Notes: generated from the sequence alone by a model not told the origin. A stretch of 64,000 bases of DNA from Chrysaora quinquecirrha (GCA_014526335.1 JACTAT010000011.1:558001-622000); one strand, 5' to 3'. Positions 21,613-33,369 are shown, counted from the stretch's first letter. Numbers and translations: made by a program.

Positions 21613-21893
21613 AATTTAAAAATTAAACTAGGCTTACCTGTAAGGTGAAGTTTGATTGTAATTCTTCTCTGTCATCAGCAGAAAGGAAGAGATCACATCC
21701 CTCCCTTATTACAGCTTTCCTTTTCCTCCCGACCCTGGGTGATCCCTTCTAGTCCAGCAGCCTTTTGCGTTACAGTATGGTTTGCTGCACCAGCATGCTG
21801 GCATCTCATGTGATCCCTTTGTTCTTGCTGATGACAGAGAAGAATTACAATCAAATTTCACCTCACTGGTTAGCCTCGTTTGATTTTTAAATT
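21613..21893. mobile_element. 281-bp foldback MITE
   Basis: Arms of 68 bp (21,613-21,680 and 21,826-21,893) are inverse copies beginning AATTTAAAAATTAAACTAGG or a close variant and ending in TCATCAGCA. A third partial copy of the arm tip (GCTGATGATAGAGAAGAA) lies just outside at about 21,597. No coding capacity. Confidence 0.75.
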
Positions 21894-22870
21894 ATCTAAG
21901 ATGCTTTTCTAGCAAAATTTAAAAATTGGAATAACTTTTGCTACTTTCCAGACGTCATACATTTTTCCATTAGAAAAAGAGAGGTTAAAAATATGTATGA
22001 GAGGCTTTACTAAATATGAATAAGAAGCTTAAATAATACTTGGCCTTATCTCATCATAAGCAGTAGATTTCTTTATTTTCATGTTTTGTATTTGATTTTT
22101 AACTTCATTTAAATTTGTTAAGCTTTGAAAGAAAGAATCGCCTATTGGGTTTTTTAGATATTGTGTAGAATTAGAGTTTGGGGGGGGGGCAATTTTATTA
22201 GCAATATTTTTAGCAATTTTGCAGAAGGGAGAATTCAGGCATTGCCTTTTATTGGTCATCGTCGAAAGTTTTCCCAAATGTTTTTCCCTCTTGAAAACAT
22301 TATCACATCTGCATTCTTTGGATTCAAAAAGCTAATTAATACAGAACACATGTAGTTCTTTAAAATATGCTGTTTTAGAACTTCGGAGGCATGAAAACGA
22401 AATACTGTGACATCGAGAATATTTTTCTTCACTTTCTTTGCCTTTGCTTTTGATATATTTGGCAAAAGGTTGTTCTTTTTCCTAATACATTTTAAGCAAG
22501 AAAGTAACCCAGGGTTTGTCTTTCAATCGTTTCTGTGATAGGGTTTTATAGCTGAACACCTCATTATAAGCATTCTGAATTATGTTAAAAAAATTGTTGC
22601 ACAGTGATTTGCATCAGTTTGTTGGTAAAATGAGTTCCAATCTGTCTTTTGTAGAAGTTTAAAAAATGTTCAGTATTTTTTTAACCGAAAACACGTGTCT
22701 TTATCTTATTCGACTGTTTTTTATCAGTTTTATCTTTAGGGATGAAAATAAAGTTAGCAAAATAATCGGATATATCTGTAAAAATGTTACCTGAGACAAA
22801 TTTTTTTCTTTGTTTTCATTCTTTGATGAATATATGATCTATTAATGCGGCTGTACAGTCTGTTATTCTT
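21894..22870 (-). pseudogene. second LINE fragment (endonuclease end and start of RT)
   Basis: Minus strand, 5' to 3': AALIDHIFIKE and SDYFANFIF (about 22,860-22,750) resemble the end of an APE-type endonuclease. Then come KIAKNIANKIAPPPNSNSTQ and NEVKNQIQNMKIKKSTAYDEI (22,240-22,050), the linker and first RT block, and YDVWKVAKVIPIFK (about 21,930), an RT finger motif. It stops at the foldback MITE. Frame changes and stops are frequent. It differs in sequence from the LINEs at 5 kb and 13 kb. Confidence 0.7.
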
Positions 22871-22904
22871 GAGGGAATAGTAACAGTGAATTTTGAACAG
22901 TGAC

Positions 22905-23215
22905 TTACTGCGATTTCATACCGATATTAAAGGTATTTTAAACAGATATTGGGCTTCTTAAACTTTAATTTACCTTGATTTTAGTAGCAATTTTAACAGC
23001 GTTTTACCACTATTTTAAGAGCGATTTTATACAAATTTGAAACAGCTATTTTAAAGCAGTTCCATGGGGATTTTCAAGCTCAATTTATCTCAATTTTTGT
23101 AGCAATATAAACCAATAGTGATTTACTATGATTTTGACAGCAATTTAACAAGAATGTTCACATCAATTTAAACAGCGATTCTATATGGTTTTTAAACAGA
23201 GAATTATCGCAATCA
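22905..23215. repeat. degenerate short-period AT-rich repeat
   Basis: Phrases such as CAGCGATTTTA, TAGCAATTTTAACAGCG and TTTAAACAGCGATT recur roughly every 25-35 bp with heavy divergence. Confidence 0.5.
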
Positions 23216-24240
23216 GCTGCTATTTGTCTGATTGAGATTAAACTTGGTAGACATGTGCAAGTACCCAATTATGACTAATTAATACTATTTTTTGCTAATT
23301 AGTCACGTGACACATTGCCTAGCAACCATGTAGAGTGTGAAATTATGACTATTTCATCTGCGTTGCCGAAAATCAAGCTAAATCGGACTAAAATAGGTAA
23401 AAGGCACTATAAATGTTAAAATCTCTATAGAAAGTAAACTTGTTCTATCATTGAAGCTAATTATCAGCTAATTGCTGTTTCCTATCAACTTTAATAAGCC
23501 TTTATGAAGAGGACAAAATTTTTTGCTTACTCATTATTTTGGAAAAGGTATATAACAAGCTTTATTTTCAGTAAAAATCTTCAAAAGCATAGTTTACACA
23601 GCGTTATGCATGACTCAATCCAAAAATAATTAGGTTAATTAACGACATTAATTAAATTGATCACTTGACAAGTGACAAAATTTGCTTCATAGCTCTTGCC
23701 AAGAGAAGTCCAACCATATATATTTCTTTCATATGTGATAATTATTGACAGAGATATAGCCGATTGAAGGGTAATTTGCATAACCTGCTTCCAATTATTA
23801 CCTTACCAAAGCTACTAAGTAGTTCATGCAGATGATACATGACCAAAAGTAGGAGGGGCGAAAAATGCACCCCATACCTAACAGGATTAAAATAGGTCTG
23901 CTTTGTCAAAGCCCCCCCCCCCATATCTATGTTGGAGATGAAACTAATTCCTACACCACAGCTAATACCATTGTCTTGAAACACAGGCAACATTGATACA
24001 GGGGAGATGGGTGGTTCGTCCTATTTTTAATGATTTATAACAAGTTTTTGTTGCATGGGGAAAGTCTCTATGAAATTTGGCCAGGATTGTAGACTATCGT
24101 GTAGTGTGAAGAAGATAATAGCAAATGCAAAACATGCCCTGACAAGATTCTTGAATAGTTTTTCTGTTACACTGGTGGAGGAGGGTTCTAATGTTGTGGC
24201 CTTGTTGACAAATTCACATTCACATTCTTGAAACATGTGT
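23216..24240. other. no gene recognised; one MITE end
   Basis: AT-rich sequence without a convincing coding region. At 24,076-24,089 the phrase TTTGGCCAGGATTG followed by TA matches the right end of the foldback family at 11,869 and 13,205, and GGGGAGATGGGTGG upstream resembles its interior. This is probably a decayed copy whose left end I could not place. Poly-C runs near 23,915 belong to the same relic. Confidence 0.4.
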
Positions 24241-24249
24241 ATCTCTTTT

Positions 24250-26600
24250 CTAGCTTTTGATGCAAAAAAAGATGAAAAATGTTTGTTTTGTGAAACCAGC
24301 TTTCATAAAAAGGATAAAGTCAGCTATTTTAAAAGCAATGGCTGGCATAATTGTTGGAATTATCACCCTGTCAGCAGATCTAGAACCACAGACAACTGAA
24401 CTGATCAATGATGCTTAATACAAGATCAATGGGAAGAACAATGCATGTTCAAAGAGAGGCGAAAATGTAGAAAGAACACACATTCAGAGATAAGAGCAAA
24501 AAATGCTCAAAAGAAGAGCATGGGCGAAATTCTTCCGTAACATTCATGATAAAACAAACTTGATTAGACTAGTTGCAAAATTTGCGCACTCCTCAGATGC
24601 AAAAAATACCTTTCAAAAAATGGTTCATGAAGATAGATGTGGATATTGCAGATGTTTGTAAAAAATTTGGAAGATATCTATTCTTTTACTTACCACAATT
24701 ACATGGCATTTCAGGGTGTGATAAAATGTCAATTAAACAATTGATGGGGTCGGAAAAATAAAAGTTCTGAAAAAATTTCAAACAGCAAAGCAAAAGAACT
24801 CTTTATGTTTACTGGAAGAACTACGAAAGACACAAAAATTGACTGAAAATGGCATGAAAGATGCATCATCATTTGTCCAGATAGTTAGTATCGAATTGTC
24901 AGTTATTTAGATCCCACTCCATTTTCGTGTTATTTATAGCTTATAAAACAAATAATTGGTGTTATTTGTCATCTAAATTGAGTTATTTTATAATATGTAA
25001 TCAATGCGTATGCTTTTTTGAATATTTGGATACCCATTAAGATATGACGTCAGGATGACATCATATATTTAATGCAGTGTTTAATCAGAATACACATGTA
25101 AACTTCAGAAACGATTTATGTGCCACAAATACATTCATATTTAACACCCCAGGAATTTATGCATGCTCCTAAGAAGGGGGGAGACGGGGAAGCTATCCGG
25201 GGGGCTATTTCCCCAGTGGGCTGTACCCACCCAATTTGCATCCAGGAAACGAAGGTCAATCACAGTTGCTACAAAGTCTAGAGAGTTTTTGTAAAAAGAA
25301 ATTGGAGACAACATCTGTTACTTCCGTTGAAAGGGTAGAAAGCATTGTAATCAACGATGCAATGGTGATTCTGCAAAAAAATTGCCCCTAAGAGATCATG
25401 GGTTTAGACCGTTGAGAAAATTTACAAGATATTGTTAGGCAAAGTTGACTTTGTCTCCCGAAAACCATCAGAGATTTATCTGGTGTATGACACCTACAAA
25501 GATGGTTCGTTGAAACAAAACACCTGCATTAAACGCAAAGGTGACCAACAAGTGATCAATTTCAGAATTGCGAACAAAACCAACATTCAGAAGGTTTCTA
25601 TGACAAAGCTTTTGTCAAGTGAGCAAACGAAACAAAGTTTGACAGAGTATCTTGCCAAGAAAGCGACTAATCATTTTGGGAAAAAACAAAACCTGAAGTT
25701 TCTTGTAAGTGCAAATGGAGAGACAGTGGGTAAAATTGATTATTGCAGATCCAACAACCATGAAGAAGCTGACACACTTATAGTGTGGCAGGCACTGCTC
25801 GCCAGTTCCTTACACAAACAAGACAATGAAATGCAAATACACTCCCCTGATACAGATATGCTTGTCATTCTGGTCTCATGTGCTGACCGACTACTCAAAA
25901 GAACGGTGTTTTCTATGAGCCAAGAAATAAACATGCCATGTCGGTAAGAGAAATTTTTGATGCCCTCAGGGAAAAGAGATCAAAAGCATTAATTGCTTTT
26001 CATGCGCTTACAGGATGTGATATGACGAGAAGGTTTCATGGCAAAGGTAAAAGATATTGGTTTAAAGTTTTCAAGAAGCTGCAAGATGATACCATATCAG
26101 CTATCTGCTCTCTTCAGAACAGACCAATAGCATCTGCGCTGGAGATAGAGAAATTTATAGTGGATGCTTATTGTCCCAAGGCTAATGGAATCTCGACATT
26201 AGCAGAGGCAAATGGTACTTGTTTTGCAAAAATCGTGAGGACTGTGAAAAGCTTCCACCAACATCCGATGCATTTCAGCAGCACCTTCTACCAGAACAAC
26301 TACAAGCAATCGTCTGGTATTTCTTACACTGTGCAACAAAACCAGTTTTGGATCCATGCTATTTCAGGTGGAAATCTAGGACTGATGGCTTCGAGCCAAT
26401 AGGATTTGTAAACAACATTGCTCCTACCTCTATTGTACAGCTCACAAGCTGCAAATGCAAGAAAAACTGTCTCACAAATTGATGCAGCTGTAAACAACAA
26501 AATATGTTATGCACGGACATGTGCATGTGTGAACAGTGCAAAAACACAGAAACGTTAGAAAATGATCACTTGGATAGTTCTGACGATGAGGAGTAATGTG
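24250..26600 (+). pseudogene. DTD-motif protein with cysteine-rich tail, uncharacterised repeat family
   Basis: The 5' region encodes KCLFCETSFHKKDKV, a zinc-binding-like pair. A middle block reads FYLPQLHGISGCDKMS (about 24,690-24,735). The best preserved part (25,432-26,402, two overlapping frames) has NNHEEADTLIVWQALL, HSPDTDMLVILVSC, LIAFHALTGCDMTRRFHGKG and FIVDAYCP. The end has QLTSCKCKKNCLTN followed by more CxC pairs and an acidic terminus DSSDDEE. HEEADT, SPDTDMLVLL and HALTGCDT are shared by a family widespread in cnidarian genomes; the paired aspartates look like the core of a PIN/FEN-like nuclease fold, but that is inference. FHALTGCD also resembles the 24.7 kb LHGISGCDK, so the 5' part may be a second, rearranged copy. 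Frame changes near 25,945 and 26,330 show decay. Confidence 0.55.
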
Positions 26601-26609
26601 AATTTTCAG

Positions 26610-27300
26610 CTGTATTGTCGCATATCTAGCGGTTTCTAGAACTATAGTTACATTTTAGTAAAGTAACTAATGTCTTAAAGAATAAAGAAAACAGTTTTAG
26701 CTCTTTTGTAAAATCTGACATCATAATTAATCTTTAAAATGCTAGTACTGAGAAAAAGAGTGGCACAGATATTGAAGATACTAGAAAATATTATTTGATG
26801 ATGTCATTTTACCCTTTGTTTAGAATTTGTTACCTACTTTTCTATCTTTGGGGATCTGGAACAATGATTTTATACTTTTGCTGGTGGTGTTTGATGGAGG
26901 TAGGCAACAAATGTGGTTGAATAAGCAGGAAAGCCATAAAAATAAATGTGGAAATATGACGTCACAGCACATCATCGAAATGATAAAATCACTGAAAAGT
27001 ACTAATGAATATTTTTTGGAAGCATTAATTTTTAGATTCCTCATAAAATTTTGAGTAAAAAGGTGCACAACGATAGATTTTGACACGAAAATCGAGCAGG
27101 ATTACAATTAGATTGAAACAAAGATTATCATGTATGCAGAAAAGACTGGAGAAGATCTAACTGACACAACATTAGGCTGTACAAGGCAATGAAGACCAAA
27201 ACATCTCTTTCGTTACCTCCTGATCATTATTCAATGAGACAAGCGATTTTAAGAGTCTGCTACCAATGTTATTAATTGCTTCGATTCCACCAACCAATAG
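26610..27300. other. no gene recognised
   Basis: AT-rich sequence. Two GATGTCA/ATGACGTCA-type phrases (about 26,715 and 26,958) are present, but no terminal repeat pair or coding region could be established. Confidence 0.4.
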
Positions 27301-27309
27301 TTTCCAAAA

Positions 27310-27549
27310 ATGGCTGGTCATTTAACAAAGAAGACGGCTTTGTATTTCCAGTTTGACCAGGATCTTGCAGTATCTTTAGCTGAAAAAGCACAAGAAATAT
27401 TGGATTTGAGCATAACATACACAACCAGCAGTGACTGTGAAAATGAACAAGGTCAGCAAGAAAGTAGCCAACTCAATTTTGTATTTTCTGGATATTCGTC
27501 AGAGAGAGAATCAGAGACTGATATTGAAGATTTAGACTGGGTGCCTTAA
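27310..27549 (+). CDS. small acidic hypothetical protein (79 aa)
   Basis: A methionine-initiated frame of 79 residues: a basic start (MAGHLTKK), a likely helix with VSLAEKAQEILDLS, a serine/glutamine-rich middle and an acidic C-terminus SSERESETDIEDLDWVP. The final DLDWVP resembles short acidic peptide motifs, but I recognise no family. The downstream AT-rich stretch could be a 3' UTR. It may be the first exon of a repeat-family gene. Coding status is uncertain. Confidence 0.3.
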   Translation: MAGHLTKKTALYFQFDQDLAVSLAEKAQEILDLSITYTTSSDCENEQGQQESSQLNFVFSGYSSERESETDIEDLDWVP

Positions 27550-27751
27550 TTAATGTAAATATGTTCTTCAATAGTTACACTTATGTTATCTTAATTTTTA
27601 CATCTTTTGATTATCTTAATGACATGGAAGTCCACTTCGCGTAGGCAGAGATCTTAAGAGATCATTATCACGCAGCAGAGGGGTAAAAAATCATTTGTTG
27701 TAACTACTGTTTGTAGTTGTAGTGATTCTCAAGACTTGACCAGGAAGTAGT

Positions 27752-28031
27752 TGTGGAATCACAACCACGAACTCTGGAGTTCAGCATAGTGCCTCATTTT
27801 GAAATCACGATGGCAAACTCTGGCGTTCAGCATTATGCCTTATGTTGGAATCATGACGATGAACTCAGGAGTTCAGCAGCATGTCTCGTTTTGGAATCAC
27901 AAAGACAAACTCCGGAGTTCAGCATAGTGCTTCATTTTGAGATCACGGCTGCAAACTCCAGAGTTCCGCATCATACCTCGTTCTGGAATCACGATGACGA
28001 ACTCTGGAGTTCAGCATCGTGCCTCGTTCGA
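27752..28031. repeat. 46-bp minisatellite, six copies
   Basis: Six consecutive units of 46 bp, each with GGAATCACGA-like sequence, AACTCTGGAGTTCAGCAT and a TGCCTCATTTT-like end. Since 46 is not a multiple of three, the open frame through it is not evidence of coding. Confidence 0.85.
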
Positions 28032-28919
28032 TAGACATTGCACATGAAATAAAAGTTATCAGCACATCAATGAGGAAAAACTCTGACTGTACAATATCAA
28101 TGTGACAGTGCCAAGAAGAAAAGGACAGAAATAGTAAGTTTCTTGTTTCTTCAAGGTCTCCTTAAAGGTCACCTCTAAGATTGAGAGTGGCCTTTTGAAC
28201 TTCAGGCTTCAGGACGTCCACATCTTCTGGAGGGAGGTAGTCGAAAAAGCTGTTTAGGAGTACGTCCTGATCCAAATACTTAATACTAAAATAGCTGCAA
28301 TCAAGAAGCCACAGTTCAGCTTTATAGGAAAGTATTTCAAGAACGTAAAGCGTTTTATTAAGATTCGGCAAACAGCCTTCCAGTTTCCTGTGTAAAATCA
28401 TGACGAATGCATGGCACCATACCTTCTGAACCATTAAAATGGTTGCATAACCATTAAAAAACTCTGTCCAGAAAGCACATACCAGATCACGTAGAACTCT
28501 TCCAAAATCAATCACCTGCTCCCTTTCACTTGTTTTGTCTATACATGTTACAGAGATTCTCTTAGTAAGAATCTCCTGACGTTGAAATGCTTCAACCATG
28601 TCTTTGAAGACAAATATCCTGCGCAGTTGCAAGTGAAACCCATCTTTGGACAAGCTAAAACACAAAAAGATACTTCAGAAGTTTTTGTAATTGCAGCAAG
28701 TAATCACTAACTGTCAATGGGTTATCATCAACGCTGGAGAATTTTAAACACCTAGCACTTATTCTGTGCAAAATGGTATGATTATTGTTTTAATTCATTC
28801 ATTGAGTATTCATGAAAGGTACCAACCTCTACAACATAAGAAGATATCAATTAATAAAATTATTATCAACCCATGTTTTTCAACCTTTAAAATCAATATT
28901 TCTAGAATTTAATATATAT

Positions 28920-29052
28920 ATTTTGTTAGCTTGTTAGCTTGTTAGTTTTGTAGTAGCCCAAGCTAGATAAGCTCAGCTTTTCCTTGGTCATGTAGAATAC
29001 TTTTTATCATTGTAAATGGTATTTCTACAAATAAATTGAATGAATTGAATTG
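28920..29052 (+). repeat. possible LINE 3' tail
   Basis: The segment reads TTGTAAATGG, then CTACAAATAAATTGAATG, ending in GAATTGAATTG repeats. This resembles the 3' ends of CR1/L2-group LINEs. No coding part is attached. Confidence 0.4.
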
Positions 29053-30069
29053 TTAATGAGAATGTCTACTGCAGATGTTGTATGTTAACGGCCATGTCAA
29101 TGACATTCTGCACACAAAATATACAACCTACATAGTACTGAGACTAAATATACCTGTCAGTATCTATGTGGATGGTCCATCAAAATTGGGCACTTCATCA
29201 GATGTCACTTCATATGAATTTTAGAAATGGAAACTGAAAGAAGCTAATAAACATAAAAATATTTTGTATGATTTTACTGCTGACCTTGGTAAGCTAATTT
29301 GTTTCTCATTAACCAACTAACTAGAACACTGTAGTTCTATAACAGTTGAACATTTGTTCTGCATTCATACACTCTATTATAAAATAAAACATTGATTCTG
29401 AGCACAATTTCTTTCTGAATAGGTTTTAAATAACAATTTAAACAATTTCTTTCTGAATACTTTACCAAGAAAAGGCAGGTTTCTTGTACTTATTACTTAA
29501 TAGCGTATGAAAATACTCACATCACATTGTTGACCATTACCCTCCGCTTTCACGTTAAAGATGGCTAGAACGCTAAGTTCTGATAAACTTTTCCTTCCCA
29601 TTGAACTTTCGATCTCTAATTACAGACTCTGCATCTTGAAAACAGGTGTGGAATCCTCCTGACTCCCAACGAAATTGAGCATAACCTAGGCATACAGAGG
29701 GATGTGGCGTCACGCAAATTTAACCCATGGATCTATAGAGACTATACTACATATAACAGAGAGGGAAAATTCTTTCTGAAAAAAACTTCTATCACATTTA
29801 CATCCAAATCACACAATTTGCTGAAAAGCCTGCTTCTTATTTTTTCATTCAACAACCTGAACTTTAAGGGTACAGATTCAGGCCCTTCGTCACATTCATC
29901 TTTCAGCTTTACTTTGAAAGATGCTCTGAACTTGATAAAAGATAAAGACACTTCTAAACTCATGCATAAACCAATTTGCTCAATTTAAGAATAATTAAAA
30001 TTTGTACAAAGCTGGTACAAACATTTTGGCTATTACAATATCTGCTTCACTGGCTGCTATAGCCTTACA

Positions 30070-30105
30070 TAGGTCTTCTTCCTATATGGAAAGGAAGAAG
30101 ACCTA
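30070..30105. repeat. perfect 13-bp hairpin
   Basis: TAGGTCTTCTTCC (30,070-30,082) and its exact complement (30,093-30,105) flank a 10-nt loop, TATATGGAAA. Confidence 0.8.
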
Positions 30106-31371
30106 TACAATAAACTATCAAATGCATCATTCTCAACTACTTTGTGAAATTTTGCGAATCCGTACTGCAATTTCTCAGAAAGCCTAAATGCACAAGCAAC
30201 CAGATCCATTAACTAAGAGGACAGGACATGTTGTTGTCATTACATGAGTGTTTCCAAATGCAGCTTCTCAGAAAAGAAAGGATTAAAAAAAAAATACAAA
30301 TTTACCGGGCCATCATGATCCATGACTTCCAGTTCCTCTATCAGGTTTGTTAGATTTGCTGCAAGAAATATGCTATAAAACTTAAGCATATCAAAGTTTA
30401 TAACAAACAATATTTGATAAAGGATTGAAGAACAGAAGTGCATATGCGTTTGGCTGGACAGATGATAATGACATTTTGCAAAGAACCAAAAAGGGCTTAG
30501 GTACGCATGTCCCTCTCAGTAGAAAGAAAAGGCTAATTTGATCTCTGAAGTCAAGATGTTAGTCAACATTCCGTTTTCCTTTTTCAAAATGCTACATGTC
30601 TCCTTGATGATATCAGTTAATATTATATATAAGATTACATCCATACAAGGTTAATCTGATCAAAATTCATTCCAAGGTTGATTGACATTGAAAATTGATT
30701 TTTGGTCCAATGGATCATGTTTTCTAGAAATTAGCCACACACTGACAAAGGAATGACTGTGCAAAAGTGGAAACATGATTCATAAGTGTTGATGTAAAAG
30801 ACTTTATCAATCACTATCATCTGCAGCATGAGCAATTAACAGTTACGTTAATGTTGTGAAACACACATTTTGATGCTTTAAATCTTACAAGTAAAACATC
30901 CTTGTGGCAAATGTTGAAGTTTACTGTTGCGCCATCAATAGAATTATAAAAAGTAAATATAACTATGAGCAAGTTGCAGGAACACATTTTTGAAAATAGT
31001 GAAGACGTTTCATTGTTAATAAGCATATTTACCCCTGGTAAATAGTTTACTACTTCAAGGGACTTCTCCTCTAAGTGCAAAATAGAAGGGGAGTTATTTA
31101 AATTCCTCTTGCAACAAGATTGAAATAACTCTCTTTGCAGTGCTGATAATGACAGATTCTTTTTGACAGGGCGGTAATAAATGCAAGCTGAGCCTGGGAC
31201 CAATATCCCAGTTCAGATATGTGATACCAGGTGGTACAAAGCTGCAAAAGCAGTCTAATAAGGCCACCACAAGTTGCTCTGTGCAGGGTGAATCCACCAA
31301 AATCCTTAAGTCTGGGAAACCTCTTCCATACAAGACACATAACGCTTCATGCTGAGAGTTTTTATCTTGGA

Positions 31372-31953
31372 AGACAATTTTTCTCCTCCCAATGCCAGCT
31401 TTAATCAAAGCATCCATCTGTGTAGCTGATATAGTCTTGATTTGATTGACATAGGGGATGCAGCAGAATTCATGTGTCCAGCTTTCTTTGGCTGGAAATG
31501 GCAAAGTACTTCTAAGCATTGATCACTAATCTTTATGTCTTATCTTTTTGGACAAAAGTGCTGGGAAAGATGACCTAGAAAAATTATTAAACAATGCTGT
31601 AAAAATTAAATCTTAATTCATATATTTATATCTATATATCCTAAATAGATATACATATGCCTTAGTGCCTACATTTCCATTGGCATAGAGGCTTGACTCC
31701 ACTCTTCTTAATATTTTTATTAGTATCATGATAATTATGAACATGACAATTTTTGTCCTCCCGATGCTGGCTTCAATCAAAGCATCTATCTGTGTAGCTG
31801 ATATGGTCTTGGTTTGATTGACATAGGGGATGCAACAGAATTCATGTGTGACTGGAAATGGCAAAGTACTTCTAAGCATTGATCACTGATCTTTATGTCT
31901 TATCTTTTTGGACGAAAGTGCTGGGAAAGATTACCTATAAAAATTATTTTACA
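31372..31953. repeat. segmental duplication (31,372-31,590 and 31,741-31,953)
   Basis: Two direct copies of about 215 bp, roughly 93% alike, carry the first coding block of the HECT-like gene (THEFCCIPYVNQ...ISATQ) and its upstream flank (GCATTGATCACT, then CTTTATGTCTTATC). The second copy has lost the nine or so residues between FPA/FPV and THEF and abuts the DDE_1 relic. Confidence 0.8.
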
Positions 31954-32600
31954 AAGCTTAGCAATACCATCATTGTCCTGCCCCTTGAAAGTGTCCATGA
32001 TTACAAGACTCTTTTGGTCATCTTGGTTGCCAGCTGCTTTGCAAATCTTGTTGAAATAAGGGAAGATTACTTTTTCAAAAAAGCTGACAGACCTTTCGGT
32101 GTTTGACTATTGTTTTTCCGAAAATGTTACATCGAATTCCATTGGAAACTTGTATTTAGGTAAGCATCTTTTCATCTTGCCCTCGTAAATTACTTGAATT
32201 GGAAGGAATTGACAAGAAAGTAAAAAAGCAAAGGTAGCTGTTATATGCGGTTTGTCATCTATACCCCTGATTGGTACAATTTTGGATCCTTTCTCATAGA
32301 ATCTATACTTTCCAGGGCTTACATACCACAATGGCTTTGGTCAAGATTCCTGATGAGACTTTTCAGCACATCATTCTCTTGGGCTGCCTTGGATATCTTC
32401 TTCTGGAAGGTCAAACGCTCTTCATCCAAAAACTGTTTAAATGGTTCCACTTTACCAGTCGTTGCCTTGCGTTTGGTCAAATTCATTGATTTGATGACAC
32501 CTCTGGCCCAGTCCTTCGTTAGCTCTAGCCAACCTCCGTTTTCTAGAAAATTTTGAGGACAATCCGTTCTTATGACTCCTATTCCAATGGCGATAACCAC
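31920..32600 (-). pseudogene. DDE_1 (pogo/Tigger-like) transposase fragment
   Basis: Minus strand, 5' to 3': NGG with LELTKDWARGVIKSMNLTKR and KATTGKVEP (32,560-32,430), LIRNLDQS, KIVPIRGIDDKPHITATFAF and LPIQVIYEGKMKRCLP with FPMEFDVTF (32,290-32,110), then in the same region VIFPYFNKICKAAG and SLVIMDTFKGQDNDGI (about 32,060-31,970). LNLDQ, IDDKxxITA, LPxQxIYxGKTxRCLP and IMDxFxGQ are core motifs of DDE_1 transposases; the aspartates of LDQS (first D) and IMDTF (second D) are seen. A stop near 32,107 and the loss of both ends make it a relic. Confidence 0.8.
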
Positions 32601-32970
32601 TCAACGACTGATCACATTGAAATCACTGCTTTATAGGGCTTCTCCTATTCCAGCTGGAGGTTTGGAAACCCCATTGATGTTGAAGTTTGGGAACAAAGAT
32701 CAGGAAACATTAGACATTATGCATTGTTTTGTAAAAAGCTTGTACGACTGGAATTATGATGGTCAAGCAAAGGAAGGGGAATTGAATGAAGTTGAATCAC
32801 ACAATGAGGACGATACAGATTGTTCTGTTACGATTCAGGGAAACAAAATTGATGTGAGTGAAAAAATGGATGTCAGTGAAGATAAAATTGATGTTTGTGA
32901 AAGCAATATAAATGCCAGTGATAAAAGTAATGATGATGAAACCTCAAAAACTGTTATTGTATTAGATTGA
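32572..32970 (+). other. open frame of unclear status (132 codons)
   Basis: The 5' end overlaps the DDE_1 relic on the other strand. The C-terminal half is a low-complexity acidic repeat (KIDVSEKMDVSEDKIDVCES) caused by tandem GATGT-containing units. No family is recognised. The middle, QETLDIMHCFVKSLYDWN, has an ordinary globular composition. It could be a short genuine exon or chance. Confidence 0.2.
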
Positions 32971-33069
32971 ACTCTTAATTTGTTATTTTGTAATATAATT
33001 TTTAATTCAAATTGAAAGTGTTGACAAACTAAAACTAAGAAATTGTGTTCCATTTTTTACTTTTATTGC

Positions 33070-33240
33070 ATATTTTGGTCGGGGAAAGTGACATTTTGAG
33101 AAATTTTAGTCGGGGAAAAGTGACTAATTTTGAAATTTTGGTTGGGGAAAAGTGACTAAATTTCTCGAGGTGACTAAATTTTTCCCCGACAAAAACTTTC
33201 CCAGACTAAAATAAATCCTGAATTTTTTTTCCCCGATAAG
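33070..33240. repeat. GTCGGGGAAAAGTGACTAA repeats
   Basis: Three direct copies of a roughly 30-bp unit containing TTGGTCGGGGAAA(A)GTGAC lie at 33,075, 33,104 and 33,139, followed by inverse copies ending TTTTTCCCCGAC. Probably a small foldback element. Confidence 0.65.
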
Positions 33241-33369
33241 GTAAGTCAACTTGCTTCAAATGCTATTATTTTATCTAAGCTGGAGAAAAGGTGTTCAGTG
33301 AATTAGGTCAACTGAATATAGTAAGGGATCCGAGTTCGCCAGAGATTGCATTTCAAGCCAGACAGGTCA

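Larger units (their letters stand above)
28670..30300. other. mostly intronic or intergenic; no convincing gene
   Basis: The sequence lies between two candidate exons of the HECT-like gene. It contains a LINE-type tail at 28,920-29,052 and a hairpin at 30,070-30,105. An open stretch of 94 codons at 29,704-29,988 (plus strand) has no recognisable motif and I do not support it as a gene. Confidence 0.4.
28162..31519 (-). pseudogene. multi-exon HECT-like repeat-family gene, degenerate
   Basis: Likely exons on the minus strand: 31,519 to about 31,100 (THEFCCIPYVNQIKTISATQ, KAGIGRRKIVFQD, GRGFPDLR, then in other frames GGFTLHRATCGG and ACIYYRPVKKNLSLSAL), 30,358-30,306 (TNLIEELEVMDHDGP, bounded by a consensus acceptor and GTAAAT donor), and 28,652-28,162 (LQLRRIFVFKDMVEAFQ, ISVTCIDKTSEREQVIDFGR, VLRDLVCAFWTEF and, near the end, FFDYLPPEDVDVL). 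The last exon resembles the N-lobe of HECT-type ubiquitin ligases (RRxxVFxDMV, DxGGVxRD, FWxxF). The usual catalytic cysteine region was not found. Two frame changes in the first exon show it is no longer functional. I know related combinations from cnidarian genomes but not their role. Confidence 0.5.

Noticed and set aside
27753..28034. 93-codon frame over the 46-bp minisatellite
   Set aside because: The unit length is not a multiple of three and the frame survives only because the unit lacks stops.
29704..29988. 94-codon plus-strand frame
   Set aside because: No motif, splice context or codon pattern supports it; it lies in a probable intron of the HECT-like gene.
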